Below, piece by piece: positions 54,348-62,133 of a DNA stretch of 64,000 nucleotides. Location: assembly GCA_041906185.1 (NCBI GenBank), contig JAYRJQ010000006.1:124001-188000 (forward strand), given 5' to 3'. A model generated the notes under the pieces. That model saw nothing but the letters and a program-made list of their open reading frames with translations, made no database searches and had not been told where the DNA came from. Origin of the DNA: Roseateles_B sp041906185 (GTDB taxonomy: Bacteria > Pseudomonadota > Gammaproteobacteria > Burkholderiales > Burkholderiaceae_C). The position numbers were made by a program, and so were the translations under genes. Each line of letters begins with the position of its first letter. The stretch's first letter is position 1.

Positions 54348-55835
54348 TCAGCCCAGCTGGAGGTCCACGTCGGGCGCGCCATCCTGTTTGAACTGCAGCG
54401 TGTGGGCCTGCGTGGCGAAGTCGAGCACCAGCTCGGCGCTCGCGCCCGGCGCCTCCCAGCGCAGGCACAGGCCGGTGTCGCCGCGGGGCTGGGCCTCGAA
54501 GCGCCCACCGAAGGCCGGATGGTGGTTGCGCAGGCGGATGAGCTCCAGCAGCTGCCGCACCACCGGCCGCTGGCACGCGGCCTCGATCTCGGCGGGCGTG
54601 TAGTGATGGCGGTTGATGTCCCGGCCGGTGCCGCTGCGGGCCAGGAGTTCCATGTCATTGAGGCCGGCGAGCAGGCCCACGTAATAGACCTGGGGCACGC
54701 CGGGCAGGAAGAACTGCAGCGCACGGGCGAGGAGGTAGCGGCGCTCGTCGCGCCCCATGGCGTCGAAGAAGCTGCAGTTGACCTGGTAGAGGTCCAGGTT
54801 GGACGCGGCCGCCCCGGTCGCCAGACGGCTCTGGCCGCCGCTGGCTTCGTGGATGCGGTCGACGAGCGCGTCCAGCTCCTCGGGCGGCACCAGGCCCGGC
54901 GAGCCCGCGCGGTCGGCGCTGTCGGCCCCGATGTCGATGATGCCGATGCCGTCATGCGTGTCCAGCACCGTCAGGGCGTTCGTGGGCCGCATGCCGATCC
55001 AGCGCAGCAGTGGCGCCGCCGTGCCGAACTCGAAGGCGTGCAGCACCAGCGGCGGCAGCGCGAAGTCGTAGACCCAGTCCACCTGCCGCGCGATCTCGAT
55101 CTGCCGCTGGTAGTAGGCATGGATCTCCACCAGCACCTCCAGCCCCAGCGCGCGGGCGCGGGCGCTGAACTGCGCGATGAACTCGAAGGTCTCGGGCATC
55201 ATGAAGCAGGACTCGCCCGCCTTCTTGATGGCGTAGCCGGCGGCGTCCAGGCGGATCATGCGCACGCCGCTGTCCGCCAGACGCTGCAGGATGCCGTCGA
55301 GATAGGCCTCGCCCTGCGGGTGCTGGACGTCGATGTCCAGCTGCTTGGGCGTGAAGGTGGTCCACAGGATCTTCTTCTCGCCATTGCGCAGCGTGGCCGT
55401 CGTCAGCGGCAGGCCCGGCCGGGGCCGGTAGACCTGCAGCAGCTGCTGCTCGGTCACGCCGCCGGGGAACACGGTGTCCAGCGTCAGGAACAGGCCCGCA
55501 TACGCCGAGTCCGCGCCTTTCGCGGAGTAGTCCTGGAACTGCGGCGAGTCCGCCGAGATGTGGTTGACGATGACGTCCGCCATCACGTCCACATCGGCAG
55601 CCAGCGCGCGCACGTCCTCCCAGTCGCCGAGCCGCGGGTCCACGCGGGTGTGGTCGATGGGGTCGAAGCCGGCATCCGCCCCGTCGATCGGGTGGAAGAA
55701 GGGCAGCAGATGCACGCCGCCGAACAGCCCCGCCAGCGGGCCCTGCTCCTGGCTGGAGAGCATCCGGCGCAGCTGCGGCAGGCCACCGCCGCCCAGCCGG
55801 TCGACGTAGGTGATGAGTTGGACTTGGTTCTTCAT
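54348..55835 (-). CDS. sucP: Sucrose phosphorylase (GH13)
   Basis: The 495-residue enzyme splits sucrose with phosphate into glucose-1-phosphate and fructose. Family GH13 catalytic residues are visible: nucleophile Asp197 in MIRLDAAGYA, acid/base Glu237 in LVEIHAYY, and Asp295 in LDTHDGIGI. The length and the short N-terminal motif (QLITYVDRLGGGG) fit sucrose phosphorylase and are far shorter than amylosucrase. It is the last gene of a sucrose operon, so intracellular sucrose from the upstream permease is its likely substrate. Fructose then goes to the fructokinase. Confidence 0.92.
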   Translation of the reverse strand: MKNQVQLITYVDRLGGGGLPQLRRMLSSQEQGPLAGLFGGVHLLPFFHPIDGADAGFDPIDHTRVDPRLGDWEDVRALAADVDVMADVIVNHISADSPQFQDYSAKGADSAYAGLFLTLDTVFPGGVTEQQLLQVYRPRPGLPLTTATLRNGEKKILWTTFTPKQLDIDVQHPQGEAYLDGILQRLADSGVRMIRLDAAGYAIKKAGESCFMMPETFEFIAQFSARARALGLEVLVEIHAYYQRQIEIARQVDWVYDFALPPLVLHAFEFGTAAPLLRWIGMRPTNALTVLDTHDGIGIIDIGADSADRAGSPGLVPPEELDALVDRIHEASGGQSRLATGAAASNLDLYQVNCSFFDAMGRDERRYLLARALQFFLPGVPQVYYVGLLAGLNDMELLARSGTGRDINRHHYTPAEIEAACQRPVVRQLLELIRLRNHHPAFGGRFEAQPRGDTGLCLRWEAPGASAELVLDFATQAHTLQFKQDGAPDVDLQLG

Positions 55836-55886
55836 GGGTACTGCTTTCCCTGCGGCCGCGGCCGCATGGCTCAAGATCGGGTGAAA

Positions 55887-55916
55887 GGGTCAGGTCTTGC
55901 CGGGTCAGGTCTTGCC
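55887..55916 (+). repeat. Tandem pair of the 15-bp GGGTCAGGTCTTGCC element
   Basis: Two exact abutting copies (55887-55901 and 55902-55916) fill the gap between the permease stop and sucrose phosphorylase, and the second copy runs over the permease stop codon at 55905-55907. The element also occurs at 34890 and, as 14 of 15 bases, at 57463. Confidence 0.8.
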
Positions 55917-57260
55917 TGGGGGCGCCGCGCCCCCGCGGGCCGAGCGCACGCGAAGGACCGCCAGTGCCGCGCCCAGCAGCAGCACCCCGGCCAGCCGGAT
56001 GACGTTGTCGGGCCGCCCCTGCAGCAGCGGGCCGTAGATCAGAGGCAGCGTCAGCATCTGGATCAGCATGGGGATCACGATGAACATGTTGAAGATGCCC
56101 ATGTAGACCCCGGCCCGCTCCGGCGGGATGCTCCCCGCCAGCAGCACATAGGGATTGCCCATGATGCTGGCCCAGGCCAGGCCCAGCCCGATCATCGGGA
56201 TGAAGAGCAGCGCCTTGCTGTGCAGCGCGGGCAGCGCGATCAGGCCGATCCCGGCGAGCGTCAGGCACAGCGCATGCACCTTCTGCGCACCGAAGCGGCG
56301 CGTGAAGGGCAGCATCGCGAAGGCCGAGAGGAAGGCGACGAAGTTGTAGAAGCCGCCGATCTGCCCGTTCACCAGGCCGGCATCGCGGAAGCCCTGGGCG
56401 CTGGCGTCGCTGGTGCCGTAGAGCGTCAGCGCGAGCGAGGGCACGATGTAGATCCAGTAGCACATCATGGCGTACCACTGCAGCAGCTTCATCCACCAGA
56501 GCTGGCGCATGGTCTCGGGCATCTCCTTCACGGCCAGCCAGATCTCGGCGAGCGTGGCGGCCAGGCCCCGCGGGCGGGCGCGCAGCGCGGCCTGCTCGGC
56601 CGGGCACATCGGCAGCTCGGGCACCCGCCGCACAGACCACCAGACGGTGCTGAAGGACAGCGCCGCCCCCAGCACGAAGGCCACGACCGTGACCTGCGGG
56701 ATGCCGCTGGCATTGAGGGCGTCGGGATTCATGCCGCACCACACCATGATCGAGGGCGACAGGTAGGCCAGCGTCTGCGCGAGGCCCGTGAAGGCGCTCT
56801 GGCTGAGAAAGCCCTGCGCGTGCTGGCTCTCGTCGAGGCGGTCGCTGACATAGGCCCGGTAGGGCTCCATCGTCACGTTGTTCGCGGCATCGAGGATCCA
56901 CAGCAGGCCCGCGGCGAACCACAGCGTCGGGCTCATGGGCATGAGCAGCAGCCCGAGGCTGCACAGCAGCGCGCCGATGAGGAAGTACGGCGTGCGGCGG
57001 CCCCAGCGGCTGACCGTGCGGTCGCTCATGGCGCCGATGACGGGCTGCACCAGCAGGCCGGTCAGCGGCCCGGCCAGCCACAGCAGCGGCAGGCTGGCCT
57101 CGTCCGCGCCGAGGTACTTGTAGATCGGGCTCATGTTGCTCTGCTGGAGCCCGAAGCTGAACTGGATCCCGAAGAAGCCGATGTTCATGTTCAGGATCTG
57201 CCACAGGCTCAGGCGGGGCTTGCCGCTGGCCGTGGTCTCGGGGAGGTGGCGTGCATTCAT
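55905..57260 (-). CDS. Sucrose permease, GPH/SLC45-like MFS transporter
   Basis: The 451-residue protein has twelve helices. Its N-terminus (ILNMNIGFFGIQFSFGLQQSN, then YLGADEASLPLLWLAGPLTGL) and the SDRTVSRWGRRTPYFLIGA motif resemble plant sucrose/proton symporters and Xanthomonas SuxC. It lies in a sucrose operon, so sucrose uptake is the likely role. The ATG at 57260 overlaps the fructokinase stop by four bases. A 15-bp repeat pair sits at its 3' end. Confidence 0.85.
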   Translation of the reverse strand: MNARHLPETTASGKPRLSLWQILNMNIGFFGIQFSFGLQQSNMSPIYKYLGADEASLPLLWLAGPLTGLLVQPVIGAMSDRTVSRWGRRTPYFLIGALLCSLGLLLMPMSPTLWFAAGLLWILDAANNVTMEPYRAYVSDRLDESQHAQGFLSQSAFTGLAQTLAYLSPSIMVWCGMNPDALNASGIPQVTVVAFVLGAALSFSTVWWSVRRVPELPMCPAEQAALRARPRGLAATLAEIWLAVKEMPETMRQLWWMKLLQWYAMMCYWIYIVPSLALTLYGTSDASAQGFRDAGLVNGQIGGFYNFVAFLSAFAMLPFTRRFGAQKVHALCLTLAGIGLIALPALHSKALLFIPMIGLGLAWASIMGNPYVLLAGSIPPERAGVYMGIFNMFIVIPMLIQMLTLPLIYGPLLQGRPDNVIRLAGVLLLGAALAVLRVRSARGGAAPPGKT

Positions 57261-58258
57261 GCCGTGGCGACTCCTGCCTGCTCCAGGGCCTGCTGCCAGG
57301 GCTGGAAGAACGGATCCTTGTCCGGGATGGGGCCGCGCTGCCCGCAGATGGCGGCGGCGTAGCCATTGGCCAGGCGCAGCGCCTGGGCGATGTCCAGGCC
57401 GCGCAGATGGGCGGCGAGCGTCATGGCGCTGAAAGCGTCGCCCGCCCCGACGGTGTCCACGAGGGTCAGGTCTTGCTGCCCCGCCCCTTCCGCCAGCACC
57501 TCGCCGCGGGCATCGAAGCAGGCATAGCCGGCCGCGCCGCGGGTGAGGATCAGGCGCTGCACGCCGAAGCGGCGCAGCAGCGCCTGGACGGCCGGCTGCA
57601 GCTGCCGCGCCGGCTGGAGCGGATCCAGCGCCCCGCTGCCGAACCACTGGTGCACCTGCCGCAGTTCCGCGTCGTTCAGCTTGAGCCAGTCGGCCTGCAT
57701 GAGGCAGTCAGCAACGAGCGCCGGCTGCATGCAGCCCTCGCGCAGATTGAGGTCGAGGTAGCGCAGACACTGCAGCGGACGGGCGTCCTGCAGCAGCGCC
57801 TGGATGGCCGCGCGGGAGGCCGGCGCCCGCTGCGCGAGGCTGCCGAAGTAGAGCGCCGCCGGCGGCCGCGCCTGCAGCAGGGCCCGGGCGGCGCCGCCGT
57901 CCAGGTGGTCCCAGGCGGCGTCCGGGTGGATGTGGAAGGCGTGCGTGCCGCCCTCCTCCACCACGGACACGCGGCCGGTGGCGTGCGCCGTGTCGAACTG
58001 CAGCCCCTGCTCGTCCAGGCCGAAGCGCCGCAGGCTGGCCAGCACGAGGCGGGCGCCGGCGTCCGCCGCGCTGGCGCCGGTCCCCGGGGCCTGCTGCTGG
58101 CTGACGCCGAGCCGCGAGACCAGCGTCGCCGGCACGCCCAGCGCCGCCAGCGAGCGCGCCACATTGAGCGGCGCGCCGCCGGCGACCGGCTGCTCGGCGA
58201 ACTCGTCAACGAGCGCCTCGCCGACCAGCATCACGCCCGGGTGAAGGACTGCGTTCAT
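57257..58258 (-). CDS. scrK: Fructokinase, PfkB family
   Basis: The 333-residue sugar kinase has an N-terminal GGAPLNVARSLAALG motif and the PfkB active-site signature DTVGAGDAFSAM near residue 268. In the sucrose operon it would phosphorylate the fructose released by sucrose phosphorylase. The stop overlaps the permease start by four bases, and the gene begins ten bases after the receptor gene stop, so the three are tightly linked. A 14-base copy of the dispersed repeat is translated as part of QQDLTLVD just before the signature. Confidence 0.9.
   Translation of the reverse strand: MNAVLHPGVMLVGEALVDEFAEQPVAGGAPLNVARSLAALGVPATLVSRLGVSQQQAPGTGASAADAGARLVLASLRRFGLDEQGLQFDTAHATGRVSVVEEGGTHAFHIHPDAAWDHLDGGAARALLQARPPAALYFGSLAQRAPASRAAIQALLQDARPLQCLRYLDLNLREGCMQPALVADCLMQADWLKLNDAELRQVHQWFGSGALDPLQPARQLQPAVQALLRRFGVQRLILTRGAAGYACFDARGEVLAEGAGQQDLTLVDTVGAGDAFSAMTLAAHLRGLDIAQALRLANGYAAAICGQRGPIPDKDPFFQPWQQALEQAGVATA
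57463..57476 (+). repeat. Dispersed GGGTCAGGTCTTGC element inside the fructokinase gene
   Basis: Fourteen bases match the 15-bp element seen at 34890 and 55887-55916. The copy lies in coding sequence before the PfkB signature, so it is tolerated as protein. Confidence 0.5.
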
Positions 58259-58268
58259 GCGGCGTCGA

Positions 58269-60563
58269 TCAGAAGTCGAACTTCAGCGTGGCACGCAGGC
58301 TGCGGCCGTTCAGCGCACGGGCGGCGTGGCCGTCGCCCTCGATCTCCGTGTAGGCCAGCGCATTGAACAGGTTGTTGGCCTGCACGGACACGGTGGTCTT
58401 CGGATTGATCTGGTAGCTCAGGAAGCCGTTGACGACCGTGTAGCCACGCATGGTGATGGTGTTCTGGTCATCGCCATAGGACTTGCCGGAACCCACGAGC
58501 GAGGCGCCGAACTCCAGCGGGCCCATGACGTAGCTCGGGCTCAGCTGCCACACCAGGCGGGCCTGGCGGCGCGGCGTCTTGCCCACGGTGCTGGCGTCGT
58601 TGGACGCCGAGATCGTGGCGTGCGTGAACGTGGCACCACCGCTCAGGCGCAGCTCGCCCAGGGTGTAGGCCGCCTCCAGCTCCAGGCCGTTGGCCTTGTA
58701 CTTGTTGGCGGTGAACTTCTGCGTGGTGACCTCGTAGTTGCTCTCGCTGGTGCGGGCGTTGAAGAGCGTGGCGAACAGGCTCAGCCCGGCCCCGCGCCAC
58801 TTCACGCCGGCTTCCTGCTGGTCGATCTCGTTGAGTGCGACCGGCACGGAGCCGTCCAGCGGGTTGCCATACAGCAGGCGGTCGGCGCTGAAGGAGACGC
58901 CGTTGCTGGCGCGCGCAAAGAGCGAGGTGTCCTTGTCCAGCGCGTAGTTGCCGCCCAGCGAGTAGCTGGTGTGGGCCACCTGGTAGTGGATCGTCTTCTG
59001 GCTGGCGGCGTCCCAGCGCTTGTTGGCGTTGTCACCCGAGAGCGTGTAGCCGCTGGCCTTCTGCTCGTCGCGGCGCAGGCTGAAGTCCAGGTTCACCGGC
59101 CCCTGCTCCCACGTCAGCGCGGCATAGGGCGAGGTCTGGGTGTACTCGACGTTGTAGGTGCGCGTGCAGCAGCCGCCCCAGGTCGTCCAGCCCTCGGCGA
59201 TGGGCGCCGTCGACGGCTTGCCGTTGGCGTCCAGCACCTGGGCGTTGTTGCCGTCCATGCTCAGGCGGTACTGGTTCCAGAACCAGGTCTGGGCCACGGT
59301 CTGCGTGCCGTAGAAGAGGCCGCCGACCACATTGAACTTGCCGCTGCCGGAGACGATCGTCTTGGTGAGCTTCACGTCGTTGAACGTGTTGCCCATGTCG
59401 TCCAGCGAGGTGTTGAACAGCGTGCCCGTGAAGCTGCCGGCGGTGCCGTTGCTGCCGTTGTCAGCCGGGAACAGCGCCATGAAGCGGCCGCTGTTGCTGC
59501 TCTTGCGGAACTTCTCGTCCAGACGCAGGCCGGCGCCGAGGTCCAGGCCGGCCTCGAGACCGAGGGCCTGGCTCTTCACGTGCAGACCGTCGCGGGTGCT
59601 GCTGGTGGTGAGGCCGCCGTCCTTGTTGAAGCTCGTGTCGCGGGCCAGGCTCGGGGTGATGAAGAAGGCCTTGCGCGGGTCGATGCCGGGGATCTCCTGG
59701 ATCTGGCCGCCGCTGACCTTCACCGGCACGGGCATGAAGGACGGGGTCTTGTCGTCCAGCGCCTTGAGGCTCAGGCGGATGAAGCCCTGGTCGAACTGCT
59801 GGGTGATGCTGGCCTTGATCTGGCCGCCGCTCTCGACGTTCATGCCCGTCGGCCGACCGCCCTCGCCCACGCGCTGGTAGCCGCCCACATGGAAGCTGGT
59901 GCCGCGGCCGAGGCTGCCGCCGTAGTCCGCATCCACGCGCCACAGGCGGTTGCCCAGACCGGCGCTGAGTCCGAGGCTGCCGCCCGACTCCTTGCCCGTC
60001 TTGCTGATGAAGTTGATCAGGCCGCCGGGCGAGTTGCTCGCCAGGGTCGAGGCCGAGCCGCCGCGCACCACTTCCAGGCGCTCGACGTTGTAGTCGGCCC
60101 GCACGAACTGGTCGGCGGTGCCGAAGGAGATGTCGCCGAAGAGCAGCACGGGCAGGCCGTCTTCCTGCATCTGCACATAGCGCGAGCCCCCGGCCGACAG
60201 CGGCACGCCGCGCACAGTGATGTTGGCATTGCCCTCGCCGCCGGACGATTCCGAGCGCAGGCCCGGCACCGAGCGCAGAAGCTCGGCGGCATTCGTCGCG
60301 CCGATCTTGCCCATCTGCTCCGCATCGACGCTGGACACGGACAGGCTCTGCTTCATCTTGGAGACCTGGGTGGAGGTGCCGGTCAGCACGACCTGGTCCA
60401 GCTTGAGGCCATCCCCCACGGGTGCGGCGTCCTGCGCCAGAACAGGGGCCGACAGGCCGGCGCCGGCCAGAGCCAGGCACAGGGCCTGGCGCGGGAAGCG
60501 GGCCGCGGCGGCCGTGGCGGTGGAACGCCAGCCGGTGGCGCGAGAAGAGGAACGGTGCTGCAT
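58269..60563 (-). CDS. TonB-dependent outer-membrane receptor, probably for sucrose
   Basis: The 764-residue protein has a signal peptide (LCLALAGAGLSAPVLAQ), a plug domain (LDQVVLTGTSTQVSKMKQSLS, GNANITVRGVPLS, RLEVVRGGSASTLASNSPGGLINFI) and a 22-strand barrel ending in LRATLKFDF, whose terminal Phe is standard. It precedes a fructokinase, permease and sucrose phosphorylase and sits behind LacI operators, mirroring SuxA of the Xanthomonas sux locus. Sucrose transport across the outer membrane is therefore likely. GGAGACA before the ATG at 60563 fixes the start. Confidence 0.9.
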   Translation of the reverse strand: MQHRSSSRATGWRSTATAAAARFPRQALCLALAGAGLSAPVLAQDAAPVGDGLKLDQVVLTGTSTQVSKMKQSLSVSSVDAEQMGKIGATNAAELLRSVPGLRSESSGGEGNANITVRGVPLSAGGSRYVQMQEDGLPVLLFGDISFGTADQFVRADYNVERLEVVRGGSASTLASNSPGGLINFISKTGKESGGSLGLSAGLGNRLWRVDADYGGSLGRGTSFHVGGYQRVGEGGRPTGMNVESGGQIKASITQQFDQGFIRLSLKALDDKTPSFMPVPVKVSGGQIQEIPGIDPRKAFFITPSLARDTSFNKDGGLTTSSTRDGLHVKSQALGLEAGLDLGAGLRLDEKFRKSSNSGRFMALFPADNGSNGTAGSFTGTLFNTSLDDMGNTFNDVKLTKTIVSGSGKFNVVGGLFYGTQTVAQTWFWNQYRLSMDGNNAQVLDANGKPSTAPIAEGWTTWGGCCTRTYNVEYTQTSPYAALTWEQGPVNLDFSLRRDEQKASGYTLSGDNANKRWDAASQKTIHYQVAHTSYSLGGNYALDKDTSLFARASNGVSFSADRLLYGNPLDGSVPVALNEIDQQEAGVKWRGAGLSLFATLFNARTSESNYEVTTQKFTANKYKANGLELEAAYTLGELRLSGGATFTHATISASNDASTVGKTPRRQARLVWQLSPSYVMGPLEFGASLVGSGKSYGDDQNTITMRGYTVVNGFLSYQINPKTTVSVQANNLFNALAYTEIEGDGHAARALNGRSLRATLKFDF

Positions 60564-60670
60564 CTTGTCTCCTGAAAACTCGGGCTGCGGCTGTATCGCC
60601 GCTGGGTCAGCGGCCCACCCCGCCCGCGCCATCATGAGGCCGCAGGCACCATCGGTGAACCACAGGCACG

Positions 60671-60709
60671 ATTGTGAGCGCCGACGCACCAAATTGCAAT
60701 CGATTGCAA
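60671..60709 (-). promoter_or_regulatory. Promoter and LacI operator O1 of the sucrose operon
   Basis: TTGCAATCGATTGCAA (60694-60709) is a perfect 16-bp palindrome with a CG centre, typical of LacI-family operators. Its proximal half supplies TTGCAA as -35, followed after 17 bp by CACAAT (60676-60671, minus strand) as -10. A bound regulator would block the polymerase. Confidence 0.85.
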
Positions 60710-60783
60710 CTACGGGAAAACACGAATCAATCGGGAATTCATTCGATAGCCAGTGCTATGTGGCGCCGGGGACTCAAACTCCA

Positions 60784-60799
60784 ATGCAATCGCTTGCAA
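60784..60799 (-). promoter_or_regulatory. Second LacI operator O2 of the sucrose operon
   Basis: ATGCAATCGCTTGCAA matches the first operator at 14 of 16 bases and lies 90 bp upstream of it. Two sites this far apart fit repression by DNA looping by the adjacent LacI-type regulator. Confidence 0.75.
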
Positions 60800-60864
60800 T
60801 CAGCAGCGTCCGCGACAGGGAGCGGGGCCGGGCGCATGGGTGCGGCGCGCCGGTGGGGCAGGGA

Positions 60865-61908
60865 TCAGAGCGCGGGCGCGCTGGCGCGGATCGCGAGGTG
60901 CACCGGCAGCATGATGGGCGCGAGGCGCTCGCCGTCGAGCATCTTGAGCAGCGCCTCGACGAGCTCCGCGCCGGCCTTGGAGACCGGCTGGTGCACGCTG
61001 GACAGCGGCGGGTCGCTGTAGGCCGCGAGGGCCATGTCGTCGTAGCCGATGACGGCCACCTCGTCCGGCACGCGGCGCCCCTGCGCGCGCAGCACTTGCA
61101 GGGACTGCAGGGCGAGCAGGTCGCTGCAGGCAACGACCGCATCGACCTCCGGGTGCGCCGCGAAGAAGTCCTGCATCTGCTGGCGTGCCATGCTCACCTC
61201 GAAAGGCGCGGGCAGCTCCAGCGCGGGCTCCGGCTGCAGGCCTGCGGCACGCAGGGCCTGCCAGTAGCCCTCGCGGCGGTGCATGACCTCGGGCAGGTCG
61301 GCATCCCCCAGGAAGGCGATGCGGCGGCGGCCCAGCGACAGCATGTGCTGCGTGGCTAGGCGGCCGCCCAGCACGTTGTCACCACCGACGCTGCAGTAGA
61401 GCTGCTGCGGCAGCTGCGCGCCCCACACCACCACGGGCAGCTTGCGGGCGGCAAGCTCGTTGAGCTGGTCGTGATGACGCCACTGGCCGATGATCAGCAG
61501 GCCCGCGGCCTTGCCCGAATCGACGGCATGCGAGGCCTGGTCCAGGTGCTCGGCGTCCACGCGCTGCAGCAGCATGTCGTAGCCGCGGTCCGTCAGTGCG
61601 TCGGCAATTGCACCCACGATGGACAGGAAGAACGGGTCGGAGATGTGCTGCCGGGAGTCGGCGTCATAGGGCACGACAACGGCGATGGTGCGGTTCTTCT
61701 GAAGGCGCAGGTTCTGGGCGCTGAGGTTGATCGAGTAGTTCAGCGAGCGGGCGAGGTCCGCCACGCGCTGCCGCGTCTCGGCATTCACCAGCGTGCTGCC
61801 GTTCAGCGCACGGGACACGGTGGACACGGACACGCCCGCGAGGCGCGCGATATCGGCCATCTGCAGGCGGCGCTGTTCGGCGCGCGGGACTTGCTTCTCT
61901 TCACTCAT
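60865..61908 (-). CDS. LacI-family repressor of the sucrose operon
   Basis: The 347-residue regulator has a LacI helix-turn-helix and hinge (MADIARLAGVSVSTVSRALNGS, then SLNYSINLSAQNLRLQ) and a periplasmic-binding-protein-like sensor domain (IAVVVPYDADSRQHISDPFF, DAVVACSDLLALQSLQVL, IGYDDMALAAYSDPPLSSVHQP). It lies directly upstream of the sucrose operon, which carries matching operators. By analogy with SuxR and ScrR the inducer may be sucrose or a product of it. The ATG at 61908 gives a short N-terminal tail; another at 61920 adds four residues. Confidence 0.88.
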   Translation of the reverse strand: MSEEKQVPRAEQRRLQMADIARLAGVSVSTVSRALNGSTLVNAETRQRVADLARSLNYSINLSAQNLRLQKNRTIAVVVPYDADSRQHISDPFFLSIVGAIADALTDRGYDMLLQRVDAEHLDQASHAVDSGKAAGLLIIGQWRHHDQLNELAARKLPVVVWGAQLPQQLYCSVGGDNVLGGRLATQHMLSLGRRRIAFLGDADLPEVMHRREGYWQALRAAGLQPEPALELPAPFEVSMARQQMQDFFAAHPEVDAVVACSDLLALQSLQVLRAQGRRVPDEVAVIGYDDMALAAYSDPPLSSVHQPVSKAGAELVEALLKMLDGERLAPIMLPVHLAIRASAPAL

Positions 61909-62012
61909 GGGCGCAAGCATACTGCGCCCGGGCGCGCCAGCCCGCAACTCCCCCCAGTCATGGGCCGCAGGCGTGGCCCCGGCGGCAAGAAGTGCGGTCC
62001 ATTCGTGAAGTC

Positions 62013-62026
62013 TTGACCAATATCAA
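62013..62026 (-). promoter_or_regulatory. FNR-like box upstream of the LacI-type regulator
   Basis: TTGAC-CAAT-ATCAA matches the FNR box at nine of ten positions. With two flanking bases it agrees with the narX box at 15 of 16 positions (62011-62026 and 53882-53897). Its centre is 111 bp before the regulator ATG; the expected -10 is weak. Confidence 0.5.
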
Positions 62027-62068
62027 TCGCCGAGACACCCCCCTCGCCCGCTCTCACCCTCGCGCGCG

Positions 62069-62097
62069 AAAAAAAAAGGCGGCCCGAAGGCCGCCTT
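62069..62097 (-). terminator. Rho-independent terminator after the MFS gene
   Basis: On the minus strand a perfect 9-bp stem (62097-62089 with 62084-62076) and a TTCG tetraloop run into a tract of nine T residues. It lies 37 bp after the MFS stop codon. Confidence 0.95.
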
Positions 62098-62133
62098 GGC
62101 GGAGGGAGGGGCACGCCCCTCGCCTCATGCGCA

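Larger units (their letters stand above)
60564..60864. other. 301-bp regulatory region between regulator and receptor genes
   Basis: No gene is supported. It contains the two operators and the promoter listed separately. The first 100 bases after the promoter form a G+C-rich leader to the receptor ATG. No terminator for the regulator gene was found, so read-through is possible. Confidence 0.6.

Noticed and set aside
55852..55865. 14-bp GCGGCCGCGGCCGC palindrome before sucrose phosphorylase
   Set aside because: Palindromes of only G and C are expected often in DNA of this composition, and nothing else marks it as a site.
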